NCBI GenBank assembly: GCA_034440615.1
Contig: JAOTOM010003920.1
Span: 62,001 to 126,000 of the forward strand
DNA length: 64,000 bases
Direction: 5' to 3'
From: Ashinkailepas kermadecensis
Taxonomy: Eukaryota > Arthropoda > Thecostraca > Neolepadidae
The translations under genes and the position numbers were made by a program. A model generated the notes under the pieces. The model saw only the letters and a program-made list of their open reading frames with translations, had not been told where the DNA came from and made no database searches. This document shows positions 41,869 through 53,764 of this stretch, one piece after another; positions within the stretch are counted from its first letter, which is position 1; each line of letters begins with the position of its first letter.

Positions 41869-42977
41869 TTACTGAGTCGGTCGTCGTACCGACTCATAAA
41901 TCCTATTCCATACATCGTCGATGTTGCGGGGTCTCAAATTTTCTGAATGTACTAACTTGGTTTTTCCATTCATCATGTTTTTTATCACAACATTTTCGTC
42001 GCCTACTTTTGAGACGATTCTAAAGTGGGGTTCCCAAAACAGTGTGAATTTTGTCGACTTCCCTGGTTTGACAGAGGGGTCGTGGTAATAGACGGTATCT
42101 CCTGGCTTGAAGTAGAACGCTTGAGCATTTTTGTCATCCAATGCTTTGTTGTGATCTCGGGACTGTTGACGATTTTGAACTACGTCCTGGAAGGCGTTGT
42201 GCAAAAATTCAAAAGTTTGGGCGACGTAATCCTCTCCTGCGTAACGAACACGAGGTTGTAGGAAGGTGTCTATGGGAACTCGGGCATCTCTTCCGTACAT
42301 GATTACAAAGGGAGAATGGTTCGTGGATTCGTGCTTGCTCACTCGGTAAGCGGCTAAACAACTTTGTCCCATTGATTTTGGTTTTCGCTGATTTGTTTTG
42401 AAATCATTTCGTTCAAAGTTTTATGAAACCTCTCGATTAAGCCATTGGTTTGAGCATGGTAACTTGATGTGCGAAGTTTCGTTACTCCCAATTCCTTGCA
42501 TACTAGATCCATAATAGCGTTGCAATATTCGGTGCCCTGATCACTAAGTAACATGTTGGAACAACCGTGTCGGGGAGGGAATTCTTTCAGGATTAATTTG
42601 GCAATGGTTTCCGCGGATTTGTCTGGAATAGCCCAAGCTTCTGGCCAACCACTGACATGGTCTACTATGGTGCAGACGTAGCGGTTGCCGCTGTCCGAAA
42701 TAGGAAATGGACCACAAGTGTCGATACCGATAATATCAATTGGGTATCGAGGCATTGGCATGTCTTGCATGGAACGCTTTTCTTTCCCGAGTTTTCTCCT
42801 GTTACAAGTTTCGCAAGTTTGCACGTATGGTTTGACGTCTTTTAACATAGTTGTCCAATAATATGATTTTGTTACTTTGTCTATAGTTTTCTCAATTCCC
42901 AAATGTTCTCCGAAAAAGCCATCGTGCATGCACTCTAACACTGGTTTCCTGAAGGGAATGGGCAGCACCAGTTGCAT
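41869..42977 (-). pseudogene. Gypsy integrase, two overlapping frames
   Basis: Frame 42977-42354 holds an HHCC zinc domain (MHDGFFGEHLG ... CETCNRRK) and the catalytic D,D,E triad in GIDTCGPF, LLSDQGTEYCN and TNGLIERFHKTL. The protein continues in frame 42372-41869 with a C-terminal module (FWEPHFRIVSKVG, KLVHSENLRPR) that resembles a diverged GPF/Y module. A single frameshift near 42360 separates the two. Confidence 0.87.
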
Positions 42978-43099
42978 TCGAGTTTGCGGGCGCGTTTTCG
43001 TTCCTTTTTCTAAATGGTATAGTAAGTCATCTTACACAGTACCTAACCGAAAATTAGGGGTTTTCTTCGTTCAATTTTGATCGAATAGTCTCCAGTTCT

Positions 43100-43718
43100 T
43101 CATCTGCTAATGGCGCCATTTTTTAGGTCGGGTAGGCTAGGCAAAGTGGGGTTTGTGTTGTTCGTCTGGGCGGGTATCATCTCCTCACCTTCGGAATTGG
43201 ATTCTGACTGGTATGCCTTGTCGACTACGTTAATTTCCTCATCAGGGCCTTTCCAATCTAAGTGTTTATTGTCTGCTAGGTCTCCGGCTATGGGCGCGTT
43301 CGTGAGGCGTGACATCACATCGGCAGTGTGGTTTTGTGGTCCCGAAATGTACTCAATTTTGCATCCGTATTCGCCTAACATGATAGCCAACGTTGTATGC
43401 GTGGGTTTTTCATTTCATTTCAGAACAGGTGTTTCACCGGCTTGTGATCTGTATATACGGCCAGCTGTGTTCCTACTACAATATGGCGGACTTTACCTAA
43501 ACTGTAAATGATCGCGTATGCTTCGCGTTCGATGTTGGCCATTTTTGCTGTGCATCTGAAAATTGGTGCGACACATACTGCATGACTCGGTCCTGACCAT
43601 CCTGCTCTTGAGTAAGTACAGCGCCTAGCGCGTATTGGGAGGCGTCGGTATGCAGTTTGAAAGGCTTGGAGATGTCCGGATAAGCCAACGCTGGGGCTGT
43701 GACTGAGCTATGCTTCAA
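43100..43718 (-). pseudogene. Gypsy RNase H and connector remnant
   Basis: Frame 43718-43497 shows KLHTDASQYALGAVLTQ and VMQYVSHQFS, the RNase H beta sheet with its first Asp. Frame 43390-43100 has YISGPQNHTADVMSRL, the end of the RNase H domain. A frameshift lies between them. Confidence 0.82.
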
Positions 43719-44722
43719 GGTATCGAAAGCCTGTTGCGCTTCGGGGGTCTATGTACATTTTGCATTTTCTTTGTCATTACCGTCAGGGGTCTTGCGATTT
43801 TGCTGAATTCGGGAACGTACTTCCGGTAATAGGAGGCCATGCCTAAAAAGCTTCTGACCTGACGGACCGTAGTCGGGGCTGGCATCGACTGTACGGCTTG
43901 AACATTCTCGGGATTTGCTGATATTCCGTCATTCGAAATAATATGTCCGAGGAAATTCAGTTTATCATGTAAGAAGTCACATTTGGAAATTTTCAACTTA
44001 AGATTCGCTTTTCGCAATCGGTCAAACACTATTTCTAAGTGTTGCACATGCTCCTCAAGTGTTACTGAAGACAATGATATCGTCAATGAAGGCCAAGGCA
44101 AACTGTCGAACATCACCAAGAGCAGCGTTCATCAGATTTTGGAAAACAGTTGGGCTGCCTGATAAGCCAAAGCACATACTATTGTGTTGAAATATGCCTG
44201 CATCGGTTCCAAAGGCGGTCTTCTCTCGGTCTTCCTCTGCGATGGGTATTTGCCAGAATCCGGCTTTTATGTCTAAACTGCTTCGGAACATCGATTTCCC
44301 TAGGGATAATACAATATCATCCGCAACGAGAATACTAGGAGCAGGAACAATAGTGACAGCATTTAATTTCCTAAAATCCAAACATACTCGGTACGCTTTG
44401 TCCTTTTTGGGTACTACAATGACCGGCGATAACCAAGGGGAGTTGCTTCTACGTATAATTCGGGCATCCAACATTTCCTGAATTTGGTCATCCAATATTT
44501 GACGGTGTGCCAAGGACAGACGACACGGTTTTTATGCTCAATTGGCGGATGGTCTTGATTGTTGATTCTCATCTCCGTTGCATCGGTCATTGTTAATTCT
44601 ATGGCTTTTTGCACGAAAACATCAAGGTTTCTGGAGAGGGCTTCGCTCATTTGCTCCCTTTGGAGTTCAGGAATGTGATCCAAATTAGATGCGTTCAATT
44701 TGTCATGAGCTGAATATGGCAT
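43715..44722 (-). pseudogene. Gypsy reverse transcriptase remnant
   Basis: Three frame pieces. The middle piece (44513-44055) has SPWLSPVIVVPKKD, YRVCLDFRKLN, the palm region FRSSLDIKAGFWQIP and the catalytic box FALAFIDDIIVFS, typical of Ty3/gypsy. The next (44119-43715) continues with LKISKCDFLHDKLNFLGH and VRQVRSFLGMASYYRKY. Frameshifts lie near 44500 and 44090. Confidence 0.88.
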
Positions 44723-44959
44723 GTCGGCTGGCTAGGTGACAGACGAAATAGCGGCTTTCTCTTCGACTTCGCTCTCCGAGAATTTTGATGCAACCCCTAT
44801 CACTTGACTTTTTCTAAAGTGTAAGATACGACCCGTCTCGTTGACAATGGTCCATGGGATGTGTTTATTTTTGAACATTTTCACAACGGCGTTGGGCAAT
44901 AGTACTCCGGGTTCATCTTCAAAACACGGGGAGGTGGCCAACTGGGATACTACACAATT

Positions 44960-45484
44960 TTATCCTGGGGTCCTCTGCTTTGCTATATGACATTTGACTT
45001 GGATGTCTGAGCGGGGGAAGACTTGAATATCATCGGACATTCTGACCAGGAATACTTCGGTCTGCTTCAGTTCTGGTTTCGTTTTGAGCGGGTGCACAGT
45101 CTTTCCAATGGTGAGTGTCTGCTTTTCCAAATCGAGCCGAGCTATCAGTGCTGTTAAGAAATCTACTCCGAGGAGCATGTCATGACCGAAATTGGGTATC
45201 ACAAAGAAATCGTGGTACATGCGTACTTTTCCCAGAGTAATGCGTATCTTCACACATTTTGATATGGGCAATTTATGACCCGAGGCAAAGATGAGTGACA
45301 CGTTTTTCTTCTGCTCCATCGGTTTGACTAGGTTTGGATCGCACAGGATCAGGAAATGTTCGGCAACAAGAGAAAATTGCGCACCAGTATCAAGAAGTGA
45401 TCGAAAGGGTTGGGAGCCTATACAAATGTCTACAAATGGGCAATTTTCGCTTGCCTGACAGACGGAAGCTTGTTGTTCGGACAC
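44960..45484 (-). pseudogene. Gypsy aspartic protease remnant
   Basis: 174 open codons with the retropepsin active site LLDTGAQFSLV near residue 31, and MLLGVDFL about 90 residues on, matching the second conserved hydrophobic-Gly block. It is separated from the gag knuckle by ~350 bp, including the insertion. Confidence 0.78.
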
Positions 45485-45586
45485 GGTCGGTGAGTCGGTC
45501 TGGGACCTCTCTAGTTTCCCGAAATTCTCGGCTGCGGGGGCTGGGGATGAGACATCTCATAAGCCCTTTTTCGACACATGCGCTGG

Positions 45587-45836
45587 GGGACAGCTATTCC
45601 GCTTCCGCTTCCTTGCAAAGGTTAAGTTTTCTGTGGTATACTACGCCCCACTAATACGATGACATGTATGTGGTAAGACCAGGATGGTTATGATGTAGGC
45701 CATGACAATATATTTGATAATGTGACATTTGGTAGAGTTAATCAGTTTCGCCTTTAAATACTTGATATGATTGACGACGTTATGGGCGCTGCATGACCTC
45801 TGCAGTCGATGCGCCCCTAAAGCCCCAATAACCAAC
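45587..45836 (+). mobile_element. 250-bp retroposed insertion in gypsy gag, 15-bp TSD
   Basis: The 15-mer CGACACATGCGCTGG is found at 45572-45586 and 45837-45851. The insert ends with the dispersed tail family: GGGCGC, GCATGACC, GTCGATGCGCCCC, TAAAGCCCC, then AATAACCAACC. It is the longest copy of this tail family in the window. I see no clear A/B boxes in its 5' half, so it could be a SINE body or a 5'-truncated LINE 3' UTR. Confidence 0.8.
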
Positions 45837-45838
45837 CG

Positions 45839-46633
45839 ACACATGCGCTGGATGTGTCCTGGGAAATTACAATAGTTGCAGATGGGTCTGCCTTCCGCCG
45901 TCCGTCTACGAATTTCTGGGGGAGTTCGGTGCTGTGGGAGTTCTTCCGAGGTTCTGGTATTGGTCGTTCGGCGGCGGAGCATACTGCCTGGGTGGTCGCG
46001 ATTGGTACACGTGGGACGGTGTGAATTCCGGGGGTGGTTCCTTGAGGTGCCTCCGGTATTGTGTCGGCGGTTGCGATCTCACCTGTGGTGGTTGTGAGTG
46101 CTGCTGAGGAGCCTGTGCAACTTGATCTACTCGTGAGGCTAAATTCGATACTACGTCTGTTAGCTGAGAGATCTGTCCGGAGAGATGGTCTGTAACATGC
46201 GTGGCAATGGCGCTAATATCCATTGGTTCGTGATCTTTGGTATGCAAATCTACTAATTATTGGAGATTGCGTTTTTTCTCCTGTGGTTACGGCTTGTTCA
46301 AGGGTGGCGGGATGTTTACGGATCAGTGACACTTGTATGCGTCTATCGTACAGGCCATCGATGAAATTTCCGGAAAGTCGAGCTTGAATATGAGGCCAAG
46401 TCGACTTCGGTACCAGAGTATAATTTGTGGGCGAGAAGGTTGATCCTCTCCACGTACTGTTCGAAAGTCTCATTTTTCGTTTGTTTAACCCTTTTTAGCT
46501 GCTCTTGTACAGTTCTGAGGTCATGTGTGCCGGCAAATCTTTCTGTCATCTCTTGCTTTAGTACGTGCCATGACTGGGGGCGTGGCCCATTATCCACGCT
46601 TCTAATATACTGGCGTTTGGCGGCACCGACCAA
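45839..46633 (-). pseudogene. Gypsy gag remnant with CCHC zinc knuckle
   Basis: Four overlapping frame pieces follow one another: QEMTERFAGTHDLRTV... with FEQYVERINLLAHKLY (capsid-like), a Pro/Gln-rich stretch, then the zinc knuckle CNYCNFPGHIQRMC near 45839-45880 (CX2CX4HX4C complete). At least three frameshifts break it. Directly after the knuckle lies the 250-bp retroposed insertion. Confidence 0.75.
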
Positions 46634-46976
46634 GAGTCGTCAATCAAGATGGCCATTTTTTTCCATTTCCACCACTACATCTAAACACCTCGTCTACTGT
46701 GTCGACCCATGTTCTTAATCCATCAGAGTTCTGGCCATCGAATCTTTTGCTTTGACTTAGCACATCGGTTAGGAAAGGAGCCATCGACAAGTCGAACCAA
46801 TTAACAACGAAATTATCAACATAAAATTTTAAACAGTTAGGAACGGTTTTAGTATAATTTTTAGGGGTATTTTACTGTACACTCTGGTACCAACCGGTAA
46901 CAAGGTGAGTGCAGTCGACAGCGTCCGTGGCTCGTATGGGCGCACGAGCCGAGTTCCGTTGGTGCCACGGTGCAGT

Positions 46977-47312
46977 TTACACAAACTTGGCAGCTTCCGT
47001 GGTCCTGTCGTCCCTGGATCCGGCGTCGGTGACGTCCGTGGTGTCGAAGTCGTTGAGGAGCGATGGGACTTCCGGTTGAGCAGTGTGGAACGAGTAGGGA
47101 GGTGGCGCTAGCTCTTCGGGTCGGGTTGTTCGTGGTGGGCCTTTTTGACAATAATCGAAAATTTCCTTTCCGAGTTGCAGGATCAGGAGTTGGTAAGTGT
47201 CCGGGGTTGCTGTGTCGAAGCCACAGCAGTGATGCAGGCAAGGTGGGCAGGTACAACGATGAAAGCGGAGTGTGGATGTAGTGGTTAGGTCACAACCACA
47301 GAGTGGCAACAT
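46977..47312 (-). CDS. Unassigned ORF in gypsy leader, with PPPY motif
   Basis: 111 codons between the right arm and gag. I do not recognise the family. It contains LGKEIFDYCQ and, 20 residues on, ELAPPPYSF; PPxY is a WW-domain/late-domain type motif found in many Gag proteins. It starts immediately after an in-frame TAG and may be a fragment of the gag N-terminus. Confidence 0.3.
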   Translation of the reverse strand: MLPLCGCDLTTTSTLRFHRCTCPPCLHHCCGFDTATPDTYQLLILQLGKEIFDYCQKGPPRTTRPEELAPPPYSFHTAQPEVPSLLNDFDTTDVTDAGSRDDRTTEAAKFV

Positions 47313-47382
47313 CTACACTGAAAACAGTATAGGATGGCCGTGTTCGTGTGGTACGGGCAGAAATGTCGTCTCGACGTGGGGA

Positions 47383-48501
47383 TTCCCAATATTTTCGGCG
47401 ATAATTGCAGAGGCGGTCTTGAATGGTGGAGTAAGCGGCCCGTAGTTCGGCTACTGGGATTAAGATGTCTCAGCAGGTACAACTGCCGTGGGCGAGATAG
47501 TCCAAATTCGTGGTAGATATCCATTGACCTGTCTTGGCGTTCGGTTCGATAGGGACGGATACGCGCCGATGTGCAGTCCTCGTTGAGGTACAGGTAGTGA
47601 GTTGACCACTGCACGCGGGGAATGGAACACTGAGGCAAACGGGTTACCTCGGCTGGCGCTAGGGGTGTGGCAGAAGATGTAGACGGCGTTTGCTGTAGGT
47701 AGCGATTGCCCATCACTTCTCGTTTCACTGTCCTTAAAACACCGCGGTAGTAGTCCAGGACCTTACGTTGTTATTATCACACACAAGCCTTCTTGAAACA
47801 ACCACACTTGATTAAAACCCCAGCTCTCTGTTCGTCGTCTAACGGTCCGTCCCCATGCCAAGCCAGGTCACGATGTAGTAGTCGCCGGATGGCGTTCGGC
47901 GGCAGCGATGTTCGCAGGTCGGCGTCTGGTGGTGGTCTGCCCCTCTCGAGGGTCCTGTGTCAGGGTATTTATACGACTGTGTATTTATACTACCGGAAAA
48001 GGCTGTTCTTTGACCTCTAGTCTGGTGCAGAGGTGAAAGCAAGTGTACAACGCATAAGTGTAATTGATGTGCTGAATCCTGGGTGTTTATACCAACAAGG
48101 AGGCCGACGCGCGCCTGGCTAATGTGAGCTGACAGCGTCTGGTGTCTCTCCGGAGTTTATTTGATAGGAATAAAGAGGACCGATGCGTGAGTAATCCACT
48201 TGGTATGAACAGCCGTGCAGCGCTATTCTGCGTCTGTAATTGATGTGAAAAATGTGCAGTGTTTGATTATAATACGCCAGTCAGTGACCGGCGTTTGATA
48301 GCTTGCAGGTGTTCGATGACCTACTTGGTATGCGCGACCGTGCAACGCTTATCTGCATCTGTGGTTGATGTGCGGAATTTTGCAGAGTTTGTTTATACGA
48401 CCTGTCAGAGCCCGGCGTCTGACAGCGTGCAGGTGTAGCGCTGTTGTGTAGTCGGTGATTTCGCAATTTGGGGCCTGGTTGGGTAGTGTGCGCTGTTACA
48501 G
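47383..48501 (-). repeat. Right inverted arm of the gypsy element (5' end)
   Basis: This copy lies upstream of gag in the same orientation, so it probably represents the LTR plus leader. It is about 120 bp longer than the left arm because of an extra block around 48200-48320 resembling its neighbour (GTATAA...CACATCAA.TACAGA.GCAGA.TA.CG.TGCACGG), that is, an extra subterminal tandem unit. Confidence 0.83.
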
Positions 48502-51500
48502 AACATTGTTCTTTTGACCCGTTCCACTTTCATGATGACCTTGACTTAAAATTTGCACGAGATATGCACACAGATGTATTAGAAGGTACTGTCTATGCAA
48601 GTTTCGTGTCTATGCACCTACTCATTCTCACGCGAAACTTTCCTCAAAACTTCCACGAAATTCGTTCATCCCGAAAAGCGCAAACTCGCAAGTCATGAAG
48701 AATTGGCAGTGATATCGGATATGTAGGAGAAAAAACGCACTTTTCCTGTCGCGGGCCAATCATGTCTGCTCTTAATTCAGTTGCGAAATTTATGCATTTT
48801 GATGGGCTTCAGGTAGCGAAAGGCCATGCGGGCACGAGGTCAAATATAAGAAATATTTTCAATTTTAGTTAGGTCATATTTTATACTCCTTCACAAAGAT
48901 GCATAATATGTCACACTTTCTGTTTGTATCGATGAGATATACACCATCAAAGCTACGGTTGTTTGACCTAGAAACATTGCCGGAGGATATCACTCCGGAA
49001 AGTATTCAAATAGAGCTAAAACTGGTTCGGGTGTGTAGGCCATGATTATCTATCCGATGGGCAAATTTTGGGCATGCAAAATTGAACAATATTTGGTCGA
49101 TATATCTTGGAATTCCCCAGATTCTGTCTGCCTGGCGGCGGCGAGCTGCCTCTCGAATGAATGCCGGGCCGTCGCTGCCCATGTCTGGGATCGAAGGCCA
49201 GAGGTGCATACACATGTTCGAACTGGGCCACGGGTCCCCGACGTGACCGTGACGTCACTACACGCCGATTCTAGTGACGTAGATCCTGATGGAAAAGACT
49301 AACATGAGTTAAAATGAGTGACAAATGGCTATCACGAACGCCTTCCAATGCGTTCAATGCGTGGCTGCCTGTGTTCCCTCATGGGCGATTGACGTGAGTT
49401 TGCACCTCCACTTGCATGCGGTCGCTGTGACGCTGTTCTACGCCAGATGTGGGTCGGCCGGGCTGCATCGCTTCCGGCCATGGTCGAATAACCCGGCCGG
49501 AACTCGAACTGACTGATAAATCGGGAGGTCACGGTACCGCGTTGCCCGAGAATGTCCTTTTATTTAACACGTGCACCGGGGGTCTCGTAATGCGAACCGG
49601 AAGGGAGGGGGCGAATTGTCTCCCGCGCTCCTAAAATCTAGGAAACTACTGATGAAAGGACACAATTTGGAGGAGAGGCTACAGCTGTAGTGGTCTTTCT
49701 GCAGCATACATTGGTCGAGCCTGGTTTAATGTGTTCAGGGTCCAATAGGATTGAGGACGGCCGGCACACCGCACCGCCGCGCCGACCAAACCTCGAGCGC
49801 TGGGCAGTTGGCGGCCAGTCAGTCGACTCTGCACACCACAACTCCTATATTTACCAACGGATTGGAAAGAAACTCACTGGGTGAGTTGATTTTCAACAAA
49901 GTCGCAAGATTGCATTGCAATATCCCTGCCTGTTTATGATATATCGTCAAAAAACAGTAGGAGTGGGCGGATTCCTGCCCCCCCCCCCCCCCCGTCTGGA
50001 CCCCGTCCGGTGCGCGTGTTGACACACGCTCGGGTGGATCGCCTATCGCCACACAATCGGCTGAGCAATTTGACCCCGTCAGATCTTGAGCCGGACATTC
50101 CAGAGGCGACAGGGAGAGTGAGCATGTTGCGGCCGACAACACCCTTCGAATGGCATCGGTTAATTTTGCTGAGGCTCAGTCAGCTGGTGACCTTCCAGCT
50201 CAGGTTCAAGGTCAAACTTGTGGACGCTAAATGATGAATCCCGGTCGATGCGTCCTCAACTCTAATAACCAACCAACCAATCTACAGACGTTCAAGTTTT
50301 CGCAGCGCTTTGCGACGCCGTTTCCCGCTAGTTCTGGGAAACCTCAGGTGGGGAGGGTCAATTTGACCCCATCCGAACGAGTATGAATAAAAAGTAGTGG
50401 AAATTTGAGTGTCCCCTCGGGCGGACCAGAAAGGCCATATATGAGGGAGAGATAAAAAATACCGTCGGATCTCGTTTCATATCATTGAGTCATGTGGAAT
50501 CATGTTTATGCAGGAATAAAATATGAGAGAGCGTCACGCGCATAAGCGTCTTTAAGCGACATCATTTACTACAAACATATATTCGTATGCAATGCTTTTT
50601 AAGCGATGCCATTGGATACCATTTGGCATGCTTTTCACCCATCCACCCTCTCATTTCAAGGATAGACTTATCAGCTACATTAATACATATAGTAGTATGA
50701 GGTCGGACACATTTCACCGCGTCGCTTTTGGCTCAGAAGTGCCTACCCATGGAACAATTTTTGCATAGAGCTACTTGGAAGCGTGGTTTCCTCCTCCAAT
50801 CTGAAAGTCGGTGGTAAGGCACTCATTGATTTCTGGCTCGCATGTGTGGATGGAATATTTCGCTGGGGTACGGTGCATGGCAGGGATGAAGTTTCGCCGT
50901 AATCAATGGCGGTACTCCAATGATTAACACGCTAACTGGCGAGGTGGAGGTGACAAATTGTCCCTCTCTCAGGCTTTTCCGCAAAAACTATGACCGAATG
51001 GGCCAGAGATCTGCTCTTTCCTATGTGTGTAAATCAATACCAGGGGTCGAATTGTTCTCCTACGATTGGGGGACGGGGCTCAAACAGCTTAACCTCAATT
51101 CGATCTGTGGTGCGCATATAGGCCTTGGGGTTAATAGTGGAAACGGTTTGTGTGAGGAGGGGGGGGGGGGGGGTGGAGTCGAGCTCCCAAATGCAAATAA
51201 ATCTCCCCTTTGATCAATGCCAAGCACCATCGGCTCCGTTATGATAAAATTGTACTCGCGTTGGTGGGTGCATTCTTTCCATGCAACGCCCATGGGCATA
51301 ATGTTGAAGTTTAAAAAAAAACATTGAGGTGATCTATCCGACTCAACACCAATGGTGGTGGAACCATGGCAGGCACATCGCATAACGTTCCACATGTGAA
51401 AATATGCCGGTTGCTGTGGCGTTGGCGGCCCTCCACAGCTGAGAGACTGGTTTGGCGTCCGGCCGGATCATCGGTGGCGGACGGCGGCGCGACAAATGAA

Positions 51501-52189
51501 GGAGTACCAGGCTAGAGCTACACAAGGCAAAATTGTACAGTAGCAATGCTTGCAATAGCATGAAAGCACGCTTCTACTGGCCCATTACTAACAACTAACC
51601 AGCGGCGGCCGGCGTGATGAGCGGTGTGGACAATTACCTCATTTTCCGCATGGTAAAGATCCCTCGGTGTTCTTCGACAAAACTAGGCTAATGCCAGCAC
51701 CCCGGGAAAAATCAATTTTCTCGTCACCCCTCCCCCATCCCAACTACAGCTTGTCTTGCGGAGGAGTAAATTAAAACTAACATCATCTAAATATCCCGGA
51801 GATGTCCCTCGTCCAGCTTGGCTTTCAGCACCTTAACGTCACATACGCAAGAACGTAAGACTACCTTAGCGTAAATGCACTTGCCTTAGATTTGCTTGCA
51901 AAACGCACTCGCTTTAAAGGCGGCGCAGATGACCTTTATGGCCCGGCATGCCTCTAAAAATCACTCCTCCCCCCCTATTTGCAATGCCTCAGTATGAGTG
52001 ACAATGAAAGAAACTTTAATAGATGAAATTTGCGTAGCATTTCATGGCGATAGTCACATAAATTGTAACTATATTCTTCGAGGGTACACTAATCATCCGA
52101 GCGCGCTTGTCACAGAAGTGTATTTCGGAGTTCTCGAATGATATCAGATGTGACAAATAACACCGTCTGACATTGAGGTGGAGGTTTTA
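48502..52189. other. Intergenic, no gene recognised
   Basis: Contains homopolymer C/G runs (49980, 51160), a GGCGGATTCC fragment and one tail-family fragment. Open frames are short and without motifs. Confidence 0.5.
50230..50285 (+). repeat. Tail-family fragment with (AACC)n end
   Basis: GTCGATGCGTCC, then CTAATAACCAACCAACCAA, corresponding to the 3' half of the tail core. Nothing else of the family is upstream. Confidence 0.5.
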
Positions 52190-52450
52190 AAAGCTCGGGT
52201 GTTGTTCACTTTTGCCAGCTTTAGCTAGCACCTTGGATGGCTGCGTCCGAGGCCCTTCGCCACCCCCATTCCAGACCCTCCTCGGGTGTTGTTCACTGTT
52301 GCCAACTTTAGTTAGCATCTTGGATGGCTGCGTCCGAGGCCCCTCGCCACCCCCATCCCCGACCCTCCTCGGGTGTTGCTCATTGTTGCCAGCTTTAGTT
52401 AGCATCTTGGATGGCCGCATCCGAGGTCCTTCGTCACCCCATCCCCGACC
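52190..52450 (+). repeat. ~87-bp tandem repeat, 3 units
   Basis: CTCGGGTGTTG(T/C)TCA(C/T)T..TGCCA and TTGGATGGC.GC.TCCGAGG recur three times in the intergenic region. Confidence 0.9.
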
Positions 52451-53764
52451 CTACTCGTGCCCTCACATACGCAATTCAAGGGTCTTGGATTCCGCCGATG
52501 AGCATTCATGTGCAGTCAGAGGGCCTTCGGTAACTCAGAATAAACTGTGTAACTTTTGGTGGTCCACTGTAGCTTTTATGGTTTCTCCGTAACCCCCATG
52601 TGCCATCTGTAACTTTTAAGGGCCTGAGATTGAAATTTTAAGTACCCCATGGAACTGCCAAGGTGCCCTATGGCACTATCGAAGAAGAGCTTTGTGACTG
52701 GCAAATGGTTTTTTAATGGTCAGATAGGCCCATTATAACTTATAAGTACGACTTTAAATGGATTCTCTAATAATTAGTAGGTAGTAAATCACGTAGTAGA
52801 GGGTCCTCTGTAAATTTGAAAGGGATTCCCAGAGGGTTCTCTTTAAATGCCATAGGAGCCTCTGCAACTACCAGGGTAAGATAATGATTTACTGGACTGG
52901 GTAGGCCCACATCCTATACCCAGACCATCAGAAAGATCAGGATGACTACTGGGTAACAGGTGGATGTGTGACGCTCGCGGTCCGCATTCTCTTAGGTCTA
53001 TGGTTCTATGGCTCGGTGGTTTGACGACTCTATGTGTGCAGCTTGCAAGAATTTGTTATTATATTATGTAGCTAAAGTCGCTACGCGATCCATTCAAACC
53101 AAAAGACAACAGCATTAGTACATTGAAAATGTATGTACAAATTTCCATCACATTCTGCACTACAATCGTTGTCCGGGCAACCTGCTAGACATACAATCTG
53201 TTTTCTTGACTTGGAGAGGGAAACCATCGACTCCGAGGGTCTTGCGACGCGCGATTCAGTTACGCTTGGTAGAAGCGTCACGAAGTTAGTGACGCAATCA
53301 GCTTTGGTCCAGAAAATAGTTTAGGACTCCACAGTCCTAAAAAACGAGTCATCAATTCGACTCGTGGTGTACAAGCAACAATGCATGTAGTCGTGATGTA
53401 AGACCTATCCATCACATAATAACATGTGATAGAACAACACAATGTTCGCAGGTACGCCACTGATTTCATTCTCAACAGCTCATAATAAGCCCAGACCGCC
53501 ATTATCCACACACATCTGCCCCATAAATCCAACAAGCGACGATTCCACTATCACCGATCACAACAGTGAAGCGATCATGCCAGAGGCCAGGCGCATCGGA
53601 GTGACAAACATGTCAGAGCCCCCAAGGTGGGTCCAAAATCACGGTCTGTGACACAGGTCCAATAACCAGGTTCACTCACTATTGGGTTCGGTTTTCTACC
53701 AATCGGAATCATTTCCTACTTAAAAATCCGCATTGCGTCATATCATTAATTTATACTGGCTCTG
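52451..53764. other. Intergenic, nothing firm
   Basis: Loose ~25-30-bp quasi-periodic phrases (CTGTAACTTTTAAGGG-like) between 52500 and 52880; no gene. Confidence 0.4.

Larger units (their letters stand above)
40278..48501 (-). mobile_element. Decayed Ty3/gypsy retrotransposon flanked by inverted arms
   Basis: The coding order on the - strand is gag (zinc knuckle), protease, reverse transcriptase, RNase H, integrase (46633 down to 41869), the Ty3/gypsy order. Instead of direct LTRs the two ends are inverted copies: 40278-41277 (+) and 48501-47383 (-), both starting TGTAACAGCGCAC from outside. No matching short target duplication is visible outside the arms. Many frameshifts and a 250-bp insertion in gag show it is dead. 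It occupies the space between the two convergent genes. Confidence 0.85.

Noticed and set aside
41869..46633. Intact retrovirus-like element
   Set aside because: Every coding region is broken by frameshifts, gag holds an insertion, no envelope gene is recognised, and terminal repeats are inverted.
51160..51175. G/C homopolymer runs (also 5489, 6547, 37770, 38407, 49980)
   Set aside because: Simple repeats without further structure; possibly prone to sequencing error.
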